Shown piece after piece: positions 1 through 6,254 of a stretch of DNA of 8,261 nucleotides (position 1 is the stretch's first letter; every line of letters begins with the position of its first letter). This DNA comes from Planctomycetota bacterium (GTDB taxonomy: Bacteria > Planctomycetota > Planctomycetia > Pirellulales > Pirellulaceae): the NCBI GenBank assembly GCA_024274855.1, contig JAJSAJ010001036.1, positions 1 through 8,261 on the forward strand. The letters run 5' to 3'. Both the position numbers and the translations under genes were made by a program. The notes beneath the pieces are model-generated. The model searched no databases, was not told the origin of the DNA, and worked only from the letters and a program-made list of their open reading frames with translations.

Positions 1-1
1 A

Positions 2-577
2 GTGGTCTTTCCCAGCCAGCTGGGGTGGATGGCTTTTTCTTTTAGCGAAAATATTCTGATCCGGTTGACCTTCGGGCATGCGACCGCCGAGGCGGCCCGG
101 GGTAGTGTCTGTGGAGCAGGCCACCTATTGACCGGACACGTCCCCGATTTCGCTCGGGACTTGGCGGGGCGACTGCACGATATCGCTCGGGGAAAAATGC
201 GTTCGCTTCAGGATATTGCGGTCCGTCTGCCGCACTGCACACCATTCCAGCGATCTGTCTTGCGGCACTGCCGCTCGGTCCCCTGGGGCCAGACTCGTAC
301 GTATGGCCAGTTGGCTGCACAGGCCGGTTCGCCTCGCGCCGCGCGCGCCGTCGGCAACATTATGGCTTCCAACGCCCTACCGTTGGTGATTCCATGCCAT
401 CGAGTCGTCGGGGCACACGGCAAATTAGGCGGGTTTTCCGCCGCCGGAGGTCTTCAGATGAAACGCCGATTGCTCGCATTGGAAGCCTCCGAGCCAACCC
501 GCCGCTCGCATTTGCCTGGCAGTCCTGTTACGCTGGACGACTGCCACCTGATGTTGTGGAACCACAAGCAAACATAA
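2..577 (+). CDS. ogt: Methylated-DNA--[protein]-cysteine S-methyltransferase (O6-alkylguanine-DNA alkyltransferase), 5' end probably outside window
   Basis: Suicide DNA-repair protein that transfers the alkyl group from O6-alkylguanine (or O4-alkylthymine) in DNA to its own cysteine, in the cytoplasm. Numbering from the GTG at base 2, the family's active-site motif PCHRVV is at residues 131-136, with acceptor Cys132 and His133. Upstream lies the DNA-binding helix-turn-helix region: VPWGQTRTYGQLA (93-105), containing Tyr101, then RAVGN (115-119), whose Arg115 fits the 'arginine finger', and Asn124 eight residues before the cysteine, as in human MGMT. LGGFSAAGG (142-150) and a final LLALE helix follow. 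The N-terminal part (LGWMAFSF...RLTFGHA) matches the small alpha/beta domain of the family but starts abruptly. No ribosome binding site is visible, so translation probably starts a few codons before the window. The C-terminal ~30 residues after LALE are not conserved family sequence. No Ada-type regulatory domain is visible. The symbol ogt is by family, not by a demonstrated orthology. Confidence 0.9.
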   Translation: MVFPSQLGWMAFSFSENILIRLTFGHATAEAARGSVCGAGHLLTGHVPDFARDLAGRLHDIARGKMRSLQDIAVRLPHCTPFQRSVLRHCRSVPWGQTRTYGQLAAQAGSPRAARAVGNIMASNALPLVIPCHRVVGAHGKLGGFSAAGGLQMKRRLLALEASEPTRRSHLPGSPVTLDDCHLMLWNHKQT

Positions 578-692
578 GGAAGTTCACGGTCTGGTCCGCT
601 CCGCCTGTCGCTTGTGAAAACATGCAGGTTCGGCGAACAGACGTGACACCCCCAGGACCAACCCTTTGGACGAACCCATGAGGAGATAGACG
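578..692. other. Intergenic spacer between alkyltransferase and FG-GAP genes
   Basis: This 115-base gap separates two genes on the same strand. I see no terminator-like hairpin with a T-run and no convincing -35/-10 pair. A short imperfect inverted repeat (GTTCGGCGAAC, about 629-639) is too weak to call an operator. The FG-GAP gene could be read from its own promoter here or from upstream. Confidence 0.4.
681..686 (+). promoter_or_regulatory. Ribosome binding site of the FG-GAP gene
   Basis: AGGAGA lies six bases before the ATG at 693 and fixes this start, which is also the one that gives an intact signal peptide. Confidence 0.8.
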
Positions 693-1895
693 ATGGTAGG
701 TCGGTTTCTATTGAGTTTGATGGTCGTTGTTGCGTTCGCCTGCTCAGCCAACGCGAAACACCCGGTTACCTTCGAAGTTCAATTGCTTTGTGTTGATGCC
801 AACGAAGGCTGTGATGTGGCCGACTTTGACAAAGACGGCAAGCTCGATGTTGTCGCGGGACGAAATTGGTACCGTAATGGCCAGTGGATTCCAAGACCGG
901 TACGCATTATTAACGACTGGAACGGATACGTTGAATCCAATGGAGAATTTGCGTACGACGTTGATGGGGACGGATTGACTGATGTCGTCTCTGGCGCGTT
1001 TACCGATGGGGCGATCTACTGGTATAAGAATCCGGGCGGCAATCCGCTCATGTGGGGCCATCTATGGCAGAAGAGCTTACTTGTCGACACCGAGCAAAAA
1101 ACCAATGAAGTCAGCTACCTGATCGACATTGATGGTGACGGCAAGCCGGAGTGGATCAGCAATCAGTGGAACCCGAAGAACGCGTGCATCATTTGGAAGT
1201 TCACCACTGAGCAGCGTGAAGTTGACGTCCAGCGTGGAAAGAAGACCGAAAAGGTCATGCAAACGGTGCCCACATTGACGCCACATGTCATTGGTAAGGA
1301 AAACGGTCATGGTATTGCGTTTGGCGATATAAACAATGACGGCCGTGACGACATTCTTTTTGGGCGTGGCTGGTATGAACGGCCCGCGGGCGATCCGCTC
1401 GCAGGACAATGGGCTTGCCACCTCGACTGGAACATACATGGTACCTGTCCCATGCAAGTGATTGACATTGACAAAGACGGTATTAACGACCTGATCTGGA
1501 GCAAGGCCCATGATTTTGGAATCTACCTTTGGCGAGGGCTTGGGCCGGATGCTTCAGGTAAGCTGCAATTTGACGAGTCACTTATTGACGATTCGTTCTC
1601 ACAAGCGCACAGCTTTGCCATGGCGGACTTAGATGGAGACGGTGTCAACGAACTGATTACCGGCAAACGAGTGCGAGGCCACAATGGACGAGATCCCGGA
1701 GCCGATCAGCCTCCAATCGTCCGCTACTATGTCTGGGACGGTGCCAAGAAGGCATTCGACGCGTACACCATTACCGAAGGAAAGGCAGGGATCGTTCTTC
1801 AGCTGCGCACGGCCGATCTGGACGGCGACGGGGACATCGACATCATCGTGCCCGGCAAGGAAGGCACTCAGATCCTATGGAACAAGACCCGGTAG
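693..1895 (+). CDS. Secreted FG-GAP/VCBS-repeat beta-propeller protein
   Basis: A 400-residue exported protein. Residues 1-21 form a signal peptide: Arg4, a hydrophobic core around 5-17, and a likely SPase I site after ANA (19-21). The mature part carries seven calcium-loop motifs of the DxDGDGxxD type: 44-52 (DFDKDGKLD), 89-97 (DVDGDGLTD), 145-153 (DIDGDGKPE), 212-220 (DINNDGRDD), 258-266 (DIDKDGIND), 312-320 (DLDGDGVNE) and 375-383 (DLDGDGDID). Most are followed by a hydrophobic strand and an aromatic WY/W turn, as in FG-GAP/VCBS (integrin alpha-like) repeats. Seven repeats fit one seven-bladed propeller. A charged insert (about 173-196) lies between the third and fourth motif. There is no membrane anchor, sorting tag or attached enzyme domain after the signal. 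Such proteins are common in Planctomycetes, usually of unknown role; ligand or carbohydrate binding, or polysaccharide lyase-like activity, are possible but not shown here. Followed by convergent hairpins and the DUF1080 gene. Confidence 0.88.
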   Translation: MVGRFLLSLMVVVAFACSANAKHPVTFEVQLLCVDANEGCDVADFDKDGKLDVVAGRNWYRNGQWIPRPVRIINDWNGYVESNGEFAYDVDGDGLTDVVSGAFTDGAIYWYKNPGGNPLMWGHLWQKSLLVDTEQKTNEVSYLIDIDGDGKPEWISNQWNPKNACIIWKFTTEQREVDVQRGKKTEKVMQTVPTLTPHVIGKENGHGIAFGDINNDGRDDILFGRGWYERPAGDPLAGQWACHLDWNIHGTCPMQVIDIDKDGINDLIWSKAHDFGIYLWRGLGPDASGKLQFDESLIDDSFSQAHSFAMADLDGDGVNELITGKRVRGHNGRDPGADQPPIVRYYVWDGAKKAFDAYTITEGKAGIVLQLRTADLDGDGDIDIIVPGKEGTQILWNKTR

Positions 1896-1940
1896 CCTGA
1901 GTTTTCTTCGGGCGGTGCCGGAGGTTGCGCCCAGGCTCGC

Positions 1941-1983
1941 TCTTGCCTCGCAGGCAAGACCCCCACGCGGCTCGTCCCGTGGG
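1941..1983. repeat. Two tandem small hairpins in the convergent gap
   Basis: First hairpin: TCTTGCCT (1941-1948) pairs perfectly with AGGCAAGA (1952-1959) across a three-base loop. Second hairpin: CCCACG (1962-1967) pairs with CGTGGG (1978-1983). They lie 45-90 bases after the stop of the FG-GAP gene and about 75 bases beyond the 3' end of the DUF1080 gene on the other strand. Neither is followed by a T-run on either strand, so a classical intrinsic terminator is doubtful. They may protect the mRNA 3' ends, act in both directions as weak terminators, or belong to a dispersed GC-rich repeat. Confidence 0.4.
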
Positions 1984-2056
1984 TGAATCAGTTTCGCGGG
2001 CTAAATCCGTTACTGTTGCGCACTTTTCTCACCAGAAGGTTTCATTGTGAGATGGC

Positions 2057-2803
2057 CTATTCGATAGCAAGCGTTTTGCCACTTAGCTTCGTGATCGGGG
2101 TTATCAGGAGCTTCCGGAACTCGACTTCAGACCCTTCGGCTTGTAACGCAATGTGGCCTTTTGTTGCCGTGCAACCGGTACCGAAATTGACAAGATCGCC
2201 ATTGAGCCAGACCTTGACGGCATCCCCCACGCACTCGATGACCATCCGGTTCCACTGCCCAACCTTTTTCTCGGAACCATCGGTCAGGTTCAGGATGCGG
2301 CGCGCTTTCCCCTCGGTAATCCCCCATTTCTCCTTCGGACCTCGCCGTTTTTCCATGTTGGGGACTTGAATATCCTCCACAATGCACCAGAAGTCTCCGG
2401 CATTCTGGTGCATCATCTGCACCTCAATCGACTTTGGAAACATCTTGTACAGTGCGCGCGGCGTGGACGCATGAACCAACACACCACAGTTCCCGGGTTT
2501 ACCGGCGAACCGGTACTCGACTTCCAAGCGGTAGTTCTGATACTCGGCATCCGTGACCAGATGGCCACCCGGTGTTCCAAGACTGACCAGCATCCCGTTG
2601 CGTACGATAAACGGGGAACGAGCGTCCGGATGATTATCCAGCTTGGGCACATCAACATGCCATCCCTTCAAGTCCTTACCGTTGAACAAGCTTGTCGATT
2701 TGGCGTTACTGTCTATGGCAGTCTCCGAAGCCTCTCCCCGCAGGTTGGTCACACACAGAATCATCGAGACGGATGTGATTCCGAGAATCATCATTTGTTT
2801 CAT
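2057..2803 (-). CDS. Secreted DUF1080 protein (3-keto-disaccharide hydrolase family)
   Basis: A 248-residue protein with a concanavalin/LamG-like jelly-roll fold expected for DUF1080 (PF06439). Residues 1 to about 25 are a signal peptide (Lys2, hydrophobic 4-18, likely cleavage near GEA). Family landmarks in order: SLFNGKDLKGWH (38-49), a strand with VRNGML (67-72), TDAEYQNYRLEVEYRF (84-99), NCGVLVH (105-111), a long strand SIEVQMMHQNAGDFW (125-139), QWNRM (183-187), VKVWLNG (196-202) and the closing GHIALQAEGSEVEFRKL (216-232). The length is normal and the domain is complete. Members are named after hydrolysis of 3-keto-glycosides, which are made by periplasmic sugar oxidases; many planctomycete paralogues are untested and may only bind carbohydrate. 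No partner oxidoreductase is in the window. I chose the ATG at 2803 rather than the in-frame TTG at 2818, because GAGGAC (2816-2811) sits correctly before the ATG and would overlap the TTG. Transcribed away from the large hydrolase gene. Confidence 0.88.
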   Translation of the reverse strand: MKQMMILGITSVSMILCVTNLRGEASETAIDSNAKSTSLFNGKDLKGWHVDVPKLDNHPDARSPFIVRNGMLVSLGTPGGHLVTDAEYQNYRLEVEYRFAGKPGNCGVLVHASTPRALYKMFPKSIEVQMMHQNAGDFWCIVEDIQVPNMEKRRGPKEKWGITEGKARRILNLTDGSEKKVGQWNRMVIECVGDAVKVWLNGDLVNFGTGCTATKGHIALQAEGSEVEFRKLLITPITKLSGKTLAIE

Positions 2804-2810
2804 TGCGAAC

Positions 2811-2816
2811 GTCCTC
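2811..2816 (-). promoter_or_regulatory. Ribosome binding site of the DUF1080 gene
   Basis: GAGGAC on the minus strand, seven bases before the ATG whose first base is 2803. It supports that start over the upstream TTG at 2818, which overlaps this site. Confidence 0.65.
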
Positions 2817-3063
2817 AAATTGGATATAGAATATCGTCGTGTATGCCCGCTAGTAGTTTGCCAAAGCTAAGAACTGGTGTGGCGCCGGTTCTGCCAACGC
2901 TCCTTTCGTCCTTGCACGGTCTTGCGAGCACTGGCGAAGCCTGTGTCACCCAACCCCAACACGAATAATCACGTAGCATCCGTGGTTAGGAACGACCAAA
3001 TTGTACCCGATTGCTTCCCGCGGTGCCACAACCGGGCGCGGCCCGGCGGAGTCTTCCAAAGGT

Positions 3064-3106
3064 GCTCTTCCCTGCAGAATACCCGTCGTATTCTGCAGGG
3101 AAGAGC
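3064..3106. repeat. Perfect 19-bp inverted repeat with 5-base loop
   Basis: The arm GCTCTTCCCTGCAGAATAC (3064-3082) is exactly repeated as its reverse complement at 3088-3106, around the loop CCGTC (3083-3087). A further G-T pair extends the stem by one. The flanks carry a similar direct repeat: CCACAACC preceded by a CGCGG-like block at 3020-3033 and again at 3120-3135. No T-run follows on either strand, so it is not a standard terminator. It resembles REP/BIME-type palindromic elements or the core of a small non-autonomous mobile element. The stop of spurious reading frames within it and its position about 107 bases before the hydrolase ATG leave a regulatory role (mRNA hairpin in a leader) open. 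Confidence 0.75.
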
Positions 3107-3198
3107 GACCAGAGTACCTCGCGGGCACCACAACCCCGTGGATTTTGATGTCAATGGCTGTGGCCGCAGGCGATGCGTGCTGGACACGCCACGCAAAC

Positions 3199-3204
3199 AG
3201 AGGA
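3199..3204 (+). promoter_or_regulatory. Ribosome binding site of the large hydrolase gene
   Basis: AGAGGA eight bases before the ATG at 3213. This decides the start: the open frame continues upstream to about 2877, but only this ATG has a ribosome binding site and is followed by a signal peptide. Confidence 0.7.
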
Positions 3205-3212
3205 CACGAGTA

Positions 3213-5693
3213 ATGCTATCCAACGCTCGATGGTGGTCTGTGCTGGCTCTGACTGTTTTCCCAATGTGGTCGCAACTTCAGGTGAGCGGCCAGACGCCTG
3301 CGTTGACTACCAGCGATGAGGTCCAATTGGCTTTCACGTCAAGCGGCACGCTGCGCGGCGTATCGATCGCGGGGAAACAACTGTTGCCGAGTGACCGAAT
3401 CGAATTCAACCCAGTCAGCATTTGTGACGTGACACGGAGTGCGAAGTTTGTTCCCGCCAAGCCCACGATGTTCAATGAAGACGCGGACAACCTGGTATTC
3501 CAAGCCCAGCTGCCCGACTTGGCGATCGGAGTTACGTCGCGATATCGAACGGTCGGCCGGCGAATCGACGTTACCTTGAAAGTTCACGATACCAAGGGAA
3601 TGGATCGCGGGTTGTTGGTGCGTTTTGCACTGCCAATCAAAGCCTTGGGATGGCAGTGGTGGGACGATTTGGAAACAGCGCGTACAGTCGGCACCAAAGG
3701 GACCTTCGAGAATACTCGGGGCATCCGCGAGTTCGCCTCACTTCCAGAATGGCGAGACAAACCCGTCTTGAGCATGGGAAAGCACTCGACGAACTTCTGC
3801 AGCGTGATGACCGGGCCGGTTGGAGTCTGCTATGCCGTCCCACTCGATCAGCCGCGGGTTTTTCGAACTGGCTATGATGCGGGCCGCGGCTTGTTCTATA
3901 TTGTCTTCGACGTGGCCTTCGTTGCCGAGACACTACCGCCGGGGACCGCCGAGTTTACCTTTCACATCTACCAGTGCGATCCGAAATGGGGAATGCGGAG
4001 TGCACTCGATCGGTACTACCACCTGTTTCCGCAGTTCTTCGCGAAGCATGTCAGCCGCCAAGGCATGTGGATGGCGTTTTCAAAGCTATCGCAAATCGAC
4101 AATGCAAACGAGTTTCGTTTCGCTTATCAGGAAGGCGCTTCGGAGCCCGGGTACGACGACCAGATCGGGGTCTCCAGTCTTACATATTTTACCCACGCGG
4201 GGATGTTCGCGAACATCCCGAACTATGACCCACGAACGGACCCTAAGCCGACTTATGAGCGACAATTAGCGGCCATGCGAAGGCATTGCAAACGTCTGAC
4301 TGGAAGCGATACGATCTTTGACGCGTCGGGATTGTATGATGCGAACGGCAAGTTGTCGATCAAAAGGGCGTCCGTCTACGGCCACATCCTGGCTCAATAC
4401 AACCTTGATCCGCAGCTGCCCTACGGAACGTACATGCTGAAGCAGATCGACAAGACCTTCGAGAACTTTCGCACACGACGGGGCGGTGAGCTGGACGGGT
4501 TCTACTACGATGGTATCACCACGGGAGTGAACTATCGACGCAACCATTTTCACGACGCGAGTTATCCTCCCATTTGGGATCCCGTCCGAAAGAAGCCGCT
4601 GCTTTATAACTTTTTCTCGTCTGTCGAGTTCGCGCGAGCGGTTGCCGAGCGCCTTCATGCAGCAAACAAGATTACGATGATGAACGGCGCCATGGGCAGC
4701 GGTTTTTATACCGCCCCCTATCTTGATGTTATGGGCGCAGAGACCGGATTGCATATCAACCGATCCAGTTTTAACTTTGTTCGGACGATATGCTGGCAGA
4801 AGCCGTTTGTCACGCTCCTGAAAGGGAGTTTCAGCAAGCTGACCCAGGATGACATTGCCGGGTTCATGAAGCGATGTGTTGCTTACGGGGTTTTCCCGGG
4901 ATTCTTCGACTGGCCTCCAAGCGGCCTCGGGCCCGGATCACGCTATTGGGACCATCCGGAATGGTTCGAGCGCGACCGGAAAAACCACCGACTTTACCAG
5001 TCGCTTTGCCAGCAGCTGGCCGAGGCCGGTTGGCAGCCACTGACACTGGCACGCAGTCAAAATCCCAATTTGATTGTTGAACGATTCGGAAACATCGATG
5101 ATGGAGAACTGTTTTTCACTGTTCTGAATGACAGTAAAAAGGACGAGCGAACAGAAATCTCGATTCCTCGCTCGGCGTTGCCCGCAGAAGCCATGGTCGT
5201 GGATGAGGTCAGCCGGACCTGGTTGGACGACACATCGCTTGTTGGCGAGCGGTTTCTGATTCCGCTTGTGTTGAAACCACGCACGCTCGTCGCGTTGCAC
5301 ATCACATCCAAACAACGCCTGGTCCAATCCCAGGTTCAGCAAATCACGAACAACCTGCGACTGCGACGGCAGATGGCGACGCTCGACCCAGAACGCCCTG
5401 CGTTGGTTCACTGGATTGCCTATCGGCAGGGTCCTTATGCGTGTGATCGTATTGACGACCGGTTCTGCATGAAGCTGGTCAACGCGTCTGGCAAGGAGAC
5501 GTGCGGCGCTACTCAGTGGGTCATGTTGTATCAGGACAAACCGGAACCCCTGCGGCTTCGTATACGCTTCAAGGGCGCCACCAGAACACGTGACTCGGTG
5601 GCTGGCATGCTTCCTCTCCATCTCAACCAAGCGAAAACTTGGTCACCGGTGCTTGACGTTCTTGCCGTCGATGTACAGCGAGGCCTTTCCTGA
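3213..5693 (+). CDS. Large secreted glycoside-hydrolase-like protein with TIM-barrel motif and truncated C-terminal binding module
   Basis: An 826-residue protein whose exact family I do not recognise. Residues 1 to about 27 form a signal peptide (Arg6, hydrophobic core 8-19, likely cleavage near VSGQ). Residues about 30-255 are strand-rich and resemble the N-terminal beta-sandwich found before many glycosidase barrels. RSALDRYYHLFPQFF (262-276) leads into a middle domain of about 280-600 with barrel features: a strand LDGFYYDGI (427-435) with Asp428 and Asp433, a strand ITMMNG (487-492), and DVMGAE (505-510) with Glu510. Acidic residues at strand ends suggest a retaining or inverting glycosidase, with Asp433 and Glu510 as candidates only. 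Residues about 610-700 look like the usual C-terminal beta-domain. Residues about 731-795 resemble a planctomycete carbohydrate-binding-like module that stops midway. The last 17 codons, including the stop, overlap the converging GH95-like gene. The upstream open frame from 2877 was rejected for lack of a ribosome binding site and because it reads through the hairpin. Confidence 0.75.
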   Translation: MLSNARWWSVLALTVFPMWSQLQVSGQTPALTTSDEVQLAFTSSGTLRGVSIAGKQLLPSDRIEFNPVSICDVTRSAKFVPAKPTMFNEDADNLVFQAQLPDLAIGVTSRYRTVGRRIDVTLKVHDTKGMDRGLLVRFALPIKALGWQWWDDLETARTVGTKGTFENTRGIREFASLPEWRDKPVLSMGKHSTNFCSVMTGPVGVCYAVPLDQPRVFRTGYDAGRGLFYIVFDVAFVAETLPPGTAEFTFHIYQCDPKWGMRSALDRYYHLFPQFFAKHVSRQGMWMAFSKLSQIDNANEFRFAYQEGASEPGYDDQIGVSSLTYFTHAGMFANIPNYDPRTDPKPTYERQLAAMRRHCKRLTGSDTIFDASGLYDANGKLSIKRASVYGHILAQYNLDPQLPYGTYMLKQIDKTFENFRTRRGGELDGFYYDGITTGVNYRRNHFHDASYPPIWDPVRKKPLLYNFFSSVEFARAVAERLHAANKITMMNGAMGSGFYTAPYLDVMGAETGLHINRSSFNFVRTICWQKPFVTLLKGSFSKLTQDDIAGFMKRCVAYGVFPGFFDWPPSGLGPGSRYWDHPEWFERDRKNHRLYQSLCQQLAEAGWQPLTLARSQNPNLIVERFGNIDDGELFFTVLNDSKKDERTEISIPRSALPAEAMVVDEVSRTWLDDTSLVGERFLIPLVLKPRTLVALHITSKQRLVQSQVQQITNNLRLRRQMATLDPERPALVHWIAYRQGPYACDRIDDRFCMKLVNASGKETCGATQWVMLYQDKPEPLRLRIRFKGATRTRDSVAGMLPLHLNQAKTWSPVLDVLAVDVQRGLS
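5403..5597 (+). other. Partial galactose-binding-like (CBM-like) module in the large hydrolase
   Basis: Residues about 731-795 follow the pattern I associate with C-terminal beta-sandwich binding modules of planctomycete secreted enzymes: a W..Y..G strand, CDRIDDRF, a KLVN strand, then GATQWVMLYQDKPEPLRL (765-782) and a KGAT turn. In such modules roughly another 70-100 residues with further strands would be expected. Instead the reading frame changes character after about residue 795 and ends at 826. The match is from memory of the pattern, not a search. Confidence 0.4.
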
Positions 5694-6254
5694 TGCGCCA
5701 TCGATTGTGCCGGCAACATGGACCCACACGCCTTGCTTCAATCCAGCCGCAAACCGCACGTGCGGATCACGGAACACCAAACGCAGCGAATTGCCGGGGT
5801 ACGTATCAAGCATGTAGGCTGTGGCCCCACCAACCGGAGTCTTGTCGAGGATTCTTGCTCCACCTGCCCCCTGTCGGCCCGGGCGAATCCAAGCTTCCAG
5901 CGTCACGCCATCGAGACAATCCAATGCACGATTATCCGACACGTTCATGTACGAGCCACCGTCCAAATGGACCGCCTTGCCAGGTGGGTCCTCGATATCG
6001 ATCACGGCGACGTTACCAACAGGATCGGCAATCAAGTGTTTTGGCCCGTCACTCACAAAACAGCCATCAGTCCTTCGACTGAAATCCCAACATGCAACGC
6101 AGCCAGGGATGGCACTCGGGCGACTGTCTCGCGATCTGCCGAGCGTCAGGACTTCGTCATCAGACAACGCTCGATCAAAAACAGACACACGTGCAATATC
6201 ACCGACAAACCGGCTCTTGCCCTGGCTATCCGCACCAATTCGCAGGGGCAATCG
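5643..6254 (-). other. LamG-like domain in permuted order at the C terminus of the GH95-like protein
   Basis: In a normal LamG domain the closing motif, PLxIG...F.G.I..V.V..RALS..E, comes last. Here it comes first (residues 666-697: LPLRIGADSQG then RFVGDIARVSVFDRALSDDEV, 6254-6140 on the minus strand). The usual opening follows: VACWDF (716-721), GKAVHLDGGSYMNV (755-768), VTLEAWIRP (780-788), ARILDK (796-801), VWVHVAGTIDG (839-849) and ASLYIDGKNV (854-863), then three residues and the stop. Every expected strand block appears once, with the cut in the loop after YIDGK. Confidence 0.65.

Larger units (their letters stand above)
2804..3212. other. Divergent intergenic region with promoter(s) expected
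   Basis: This 409-base stretch lies between two genes read outwards, so it should hold promoters for both. Open frames crossing it lack any recognisable protein sequence. The part next to the DUF1080 gene is AT-rich and contains the short palindrome GATAT-AGA-ATATC (2823-2835), a possible -10 region or operator. A second imperfect hairpin is GAACTGG (2871-2877) with CCGGTTC (2885-2891), one G-T pair. The centre holds CCGGGC-GCG-GCCCGG (3032-3046) and the large inverted repeat described separately. I cannot place a convincing -35/-10 pair for either gene. Confidence 0.5.

Noticed and set aside
1077..1511. Minus-strand open frame within the FG-GAP gene (144 codons)
   Set aside because: It is a shadow of the calcium-loop repeats on the + strand, rich in Val-Asn-Val runs that come from reading the Asp-rich motifs in reverse.
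2804..2818. TTG start for the DUF1080 gene at 2818
   Set aside because: It overlaps the GAGGAC ribosome binding site used by the ATG at 2803, which gives a normal signal peptide.
3064..3106. Palindrome as a Rho-independent terminator
   Set aside because: No T-run follows the stem on either strand, and no gene ends next to it; both neighbouring genes start away from it.
2877..3212. Upstream in-frame extension of the large hydrolase (about 112 extra codons)
   Set aside because: It has no signal peptide or recognisable domain, reads straight through the 19-bp palindrome, and the ATG at 3213 has a good ribosome binding site followed directly by a signal peptide.
4938..5630. Minus-strand open frame opposite the large hydrolase (230 codons); also checked as a possible missing LamG end
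   Set aside because: It is antisense to the hydrolase, has no recognisable domain, and does not contain a LamG closing motif, so it does not extend the GH95-like protein.
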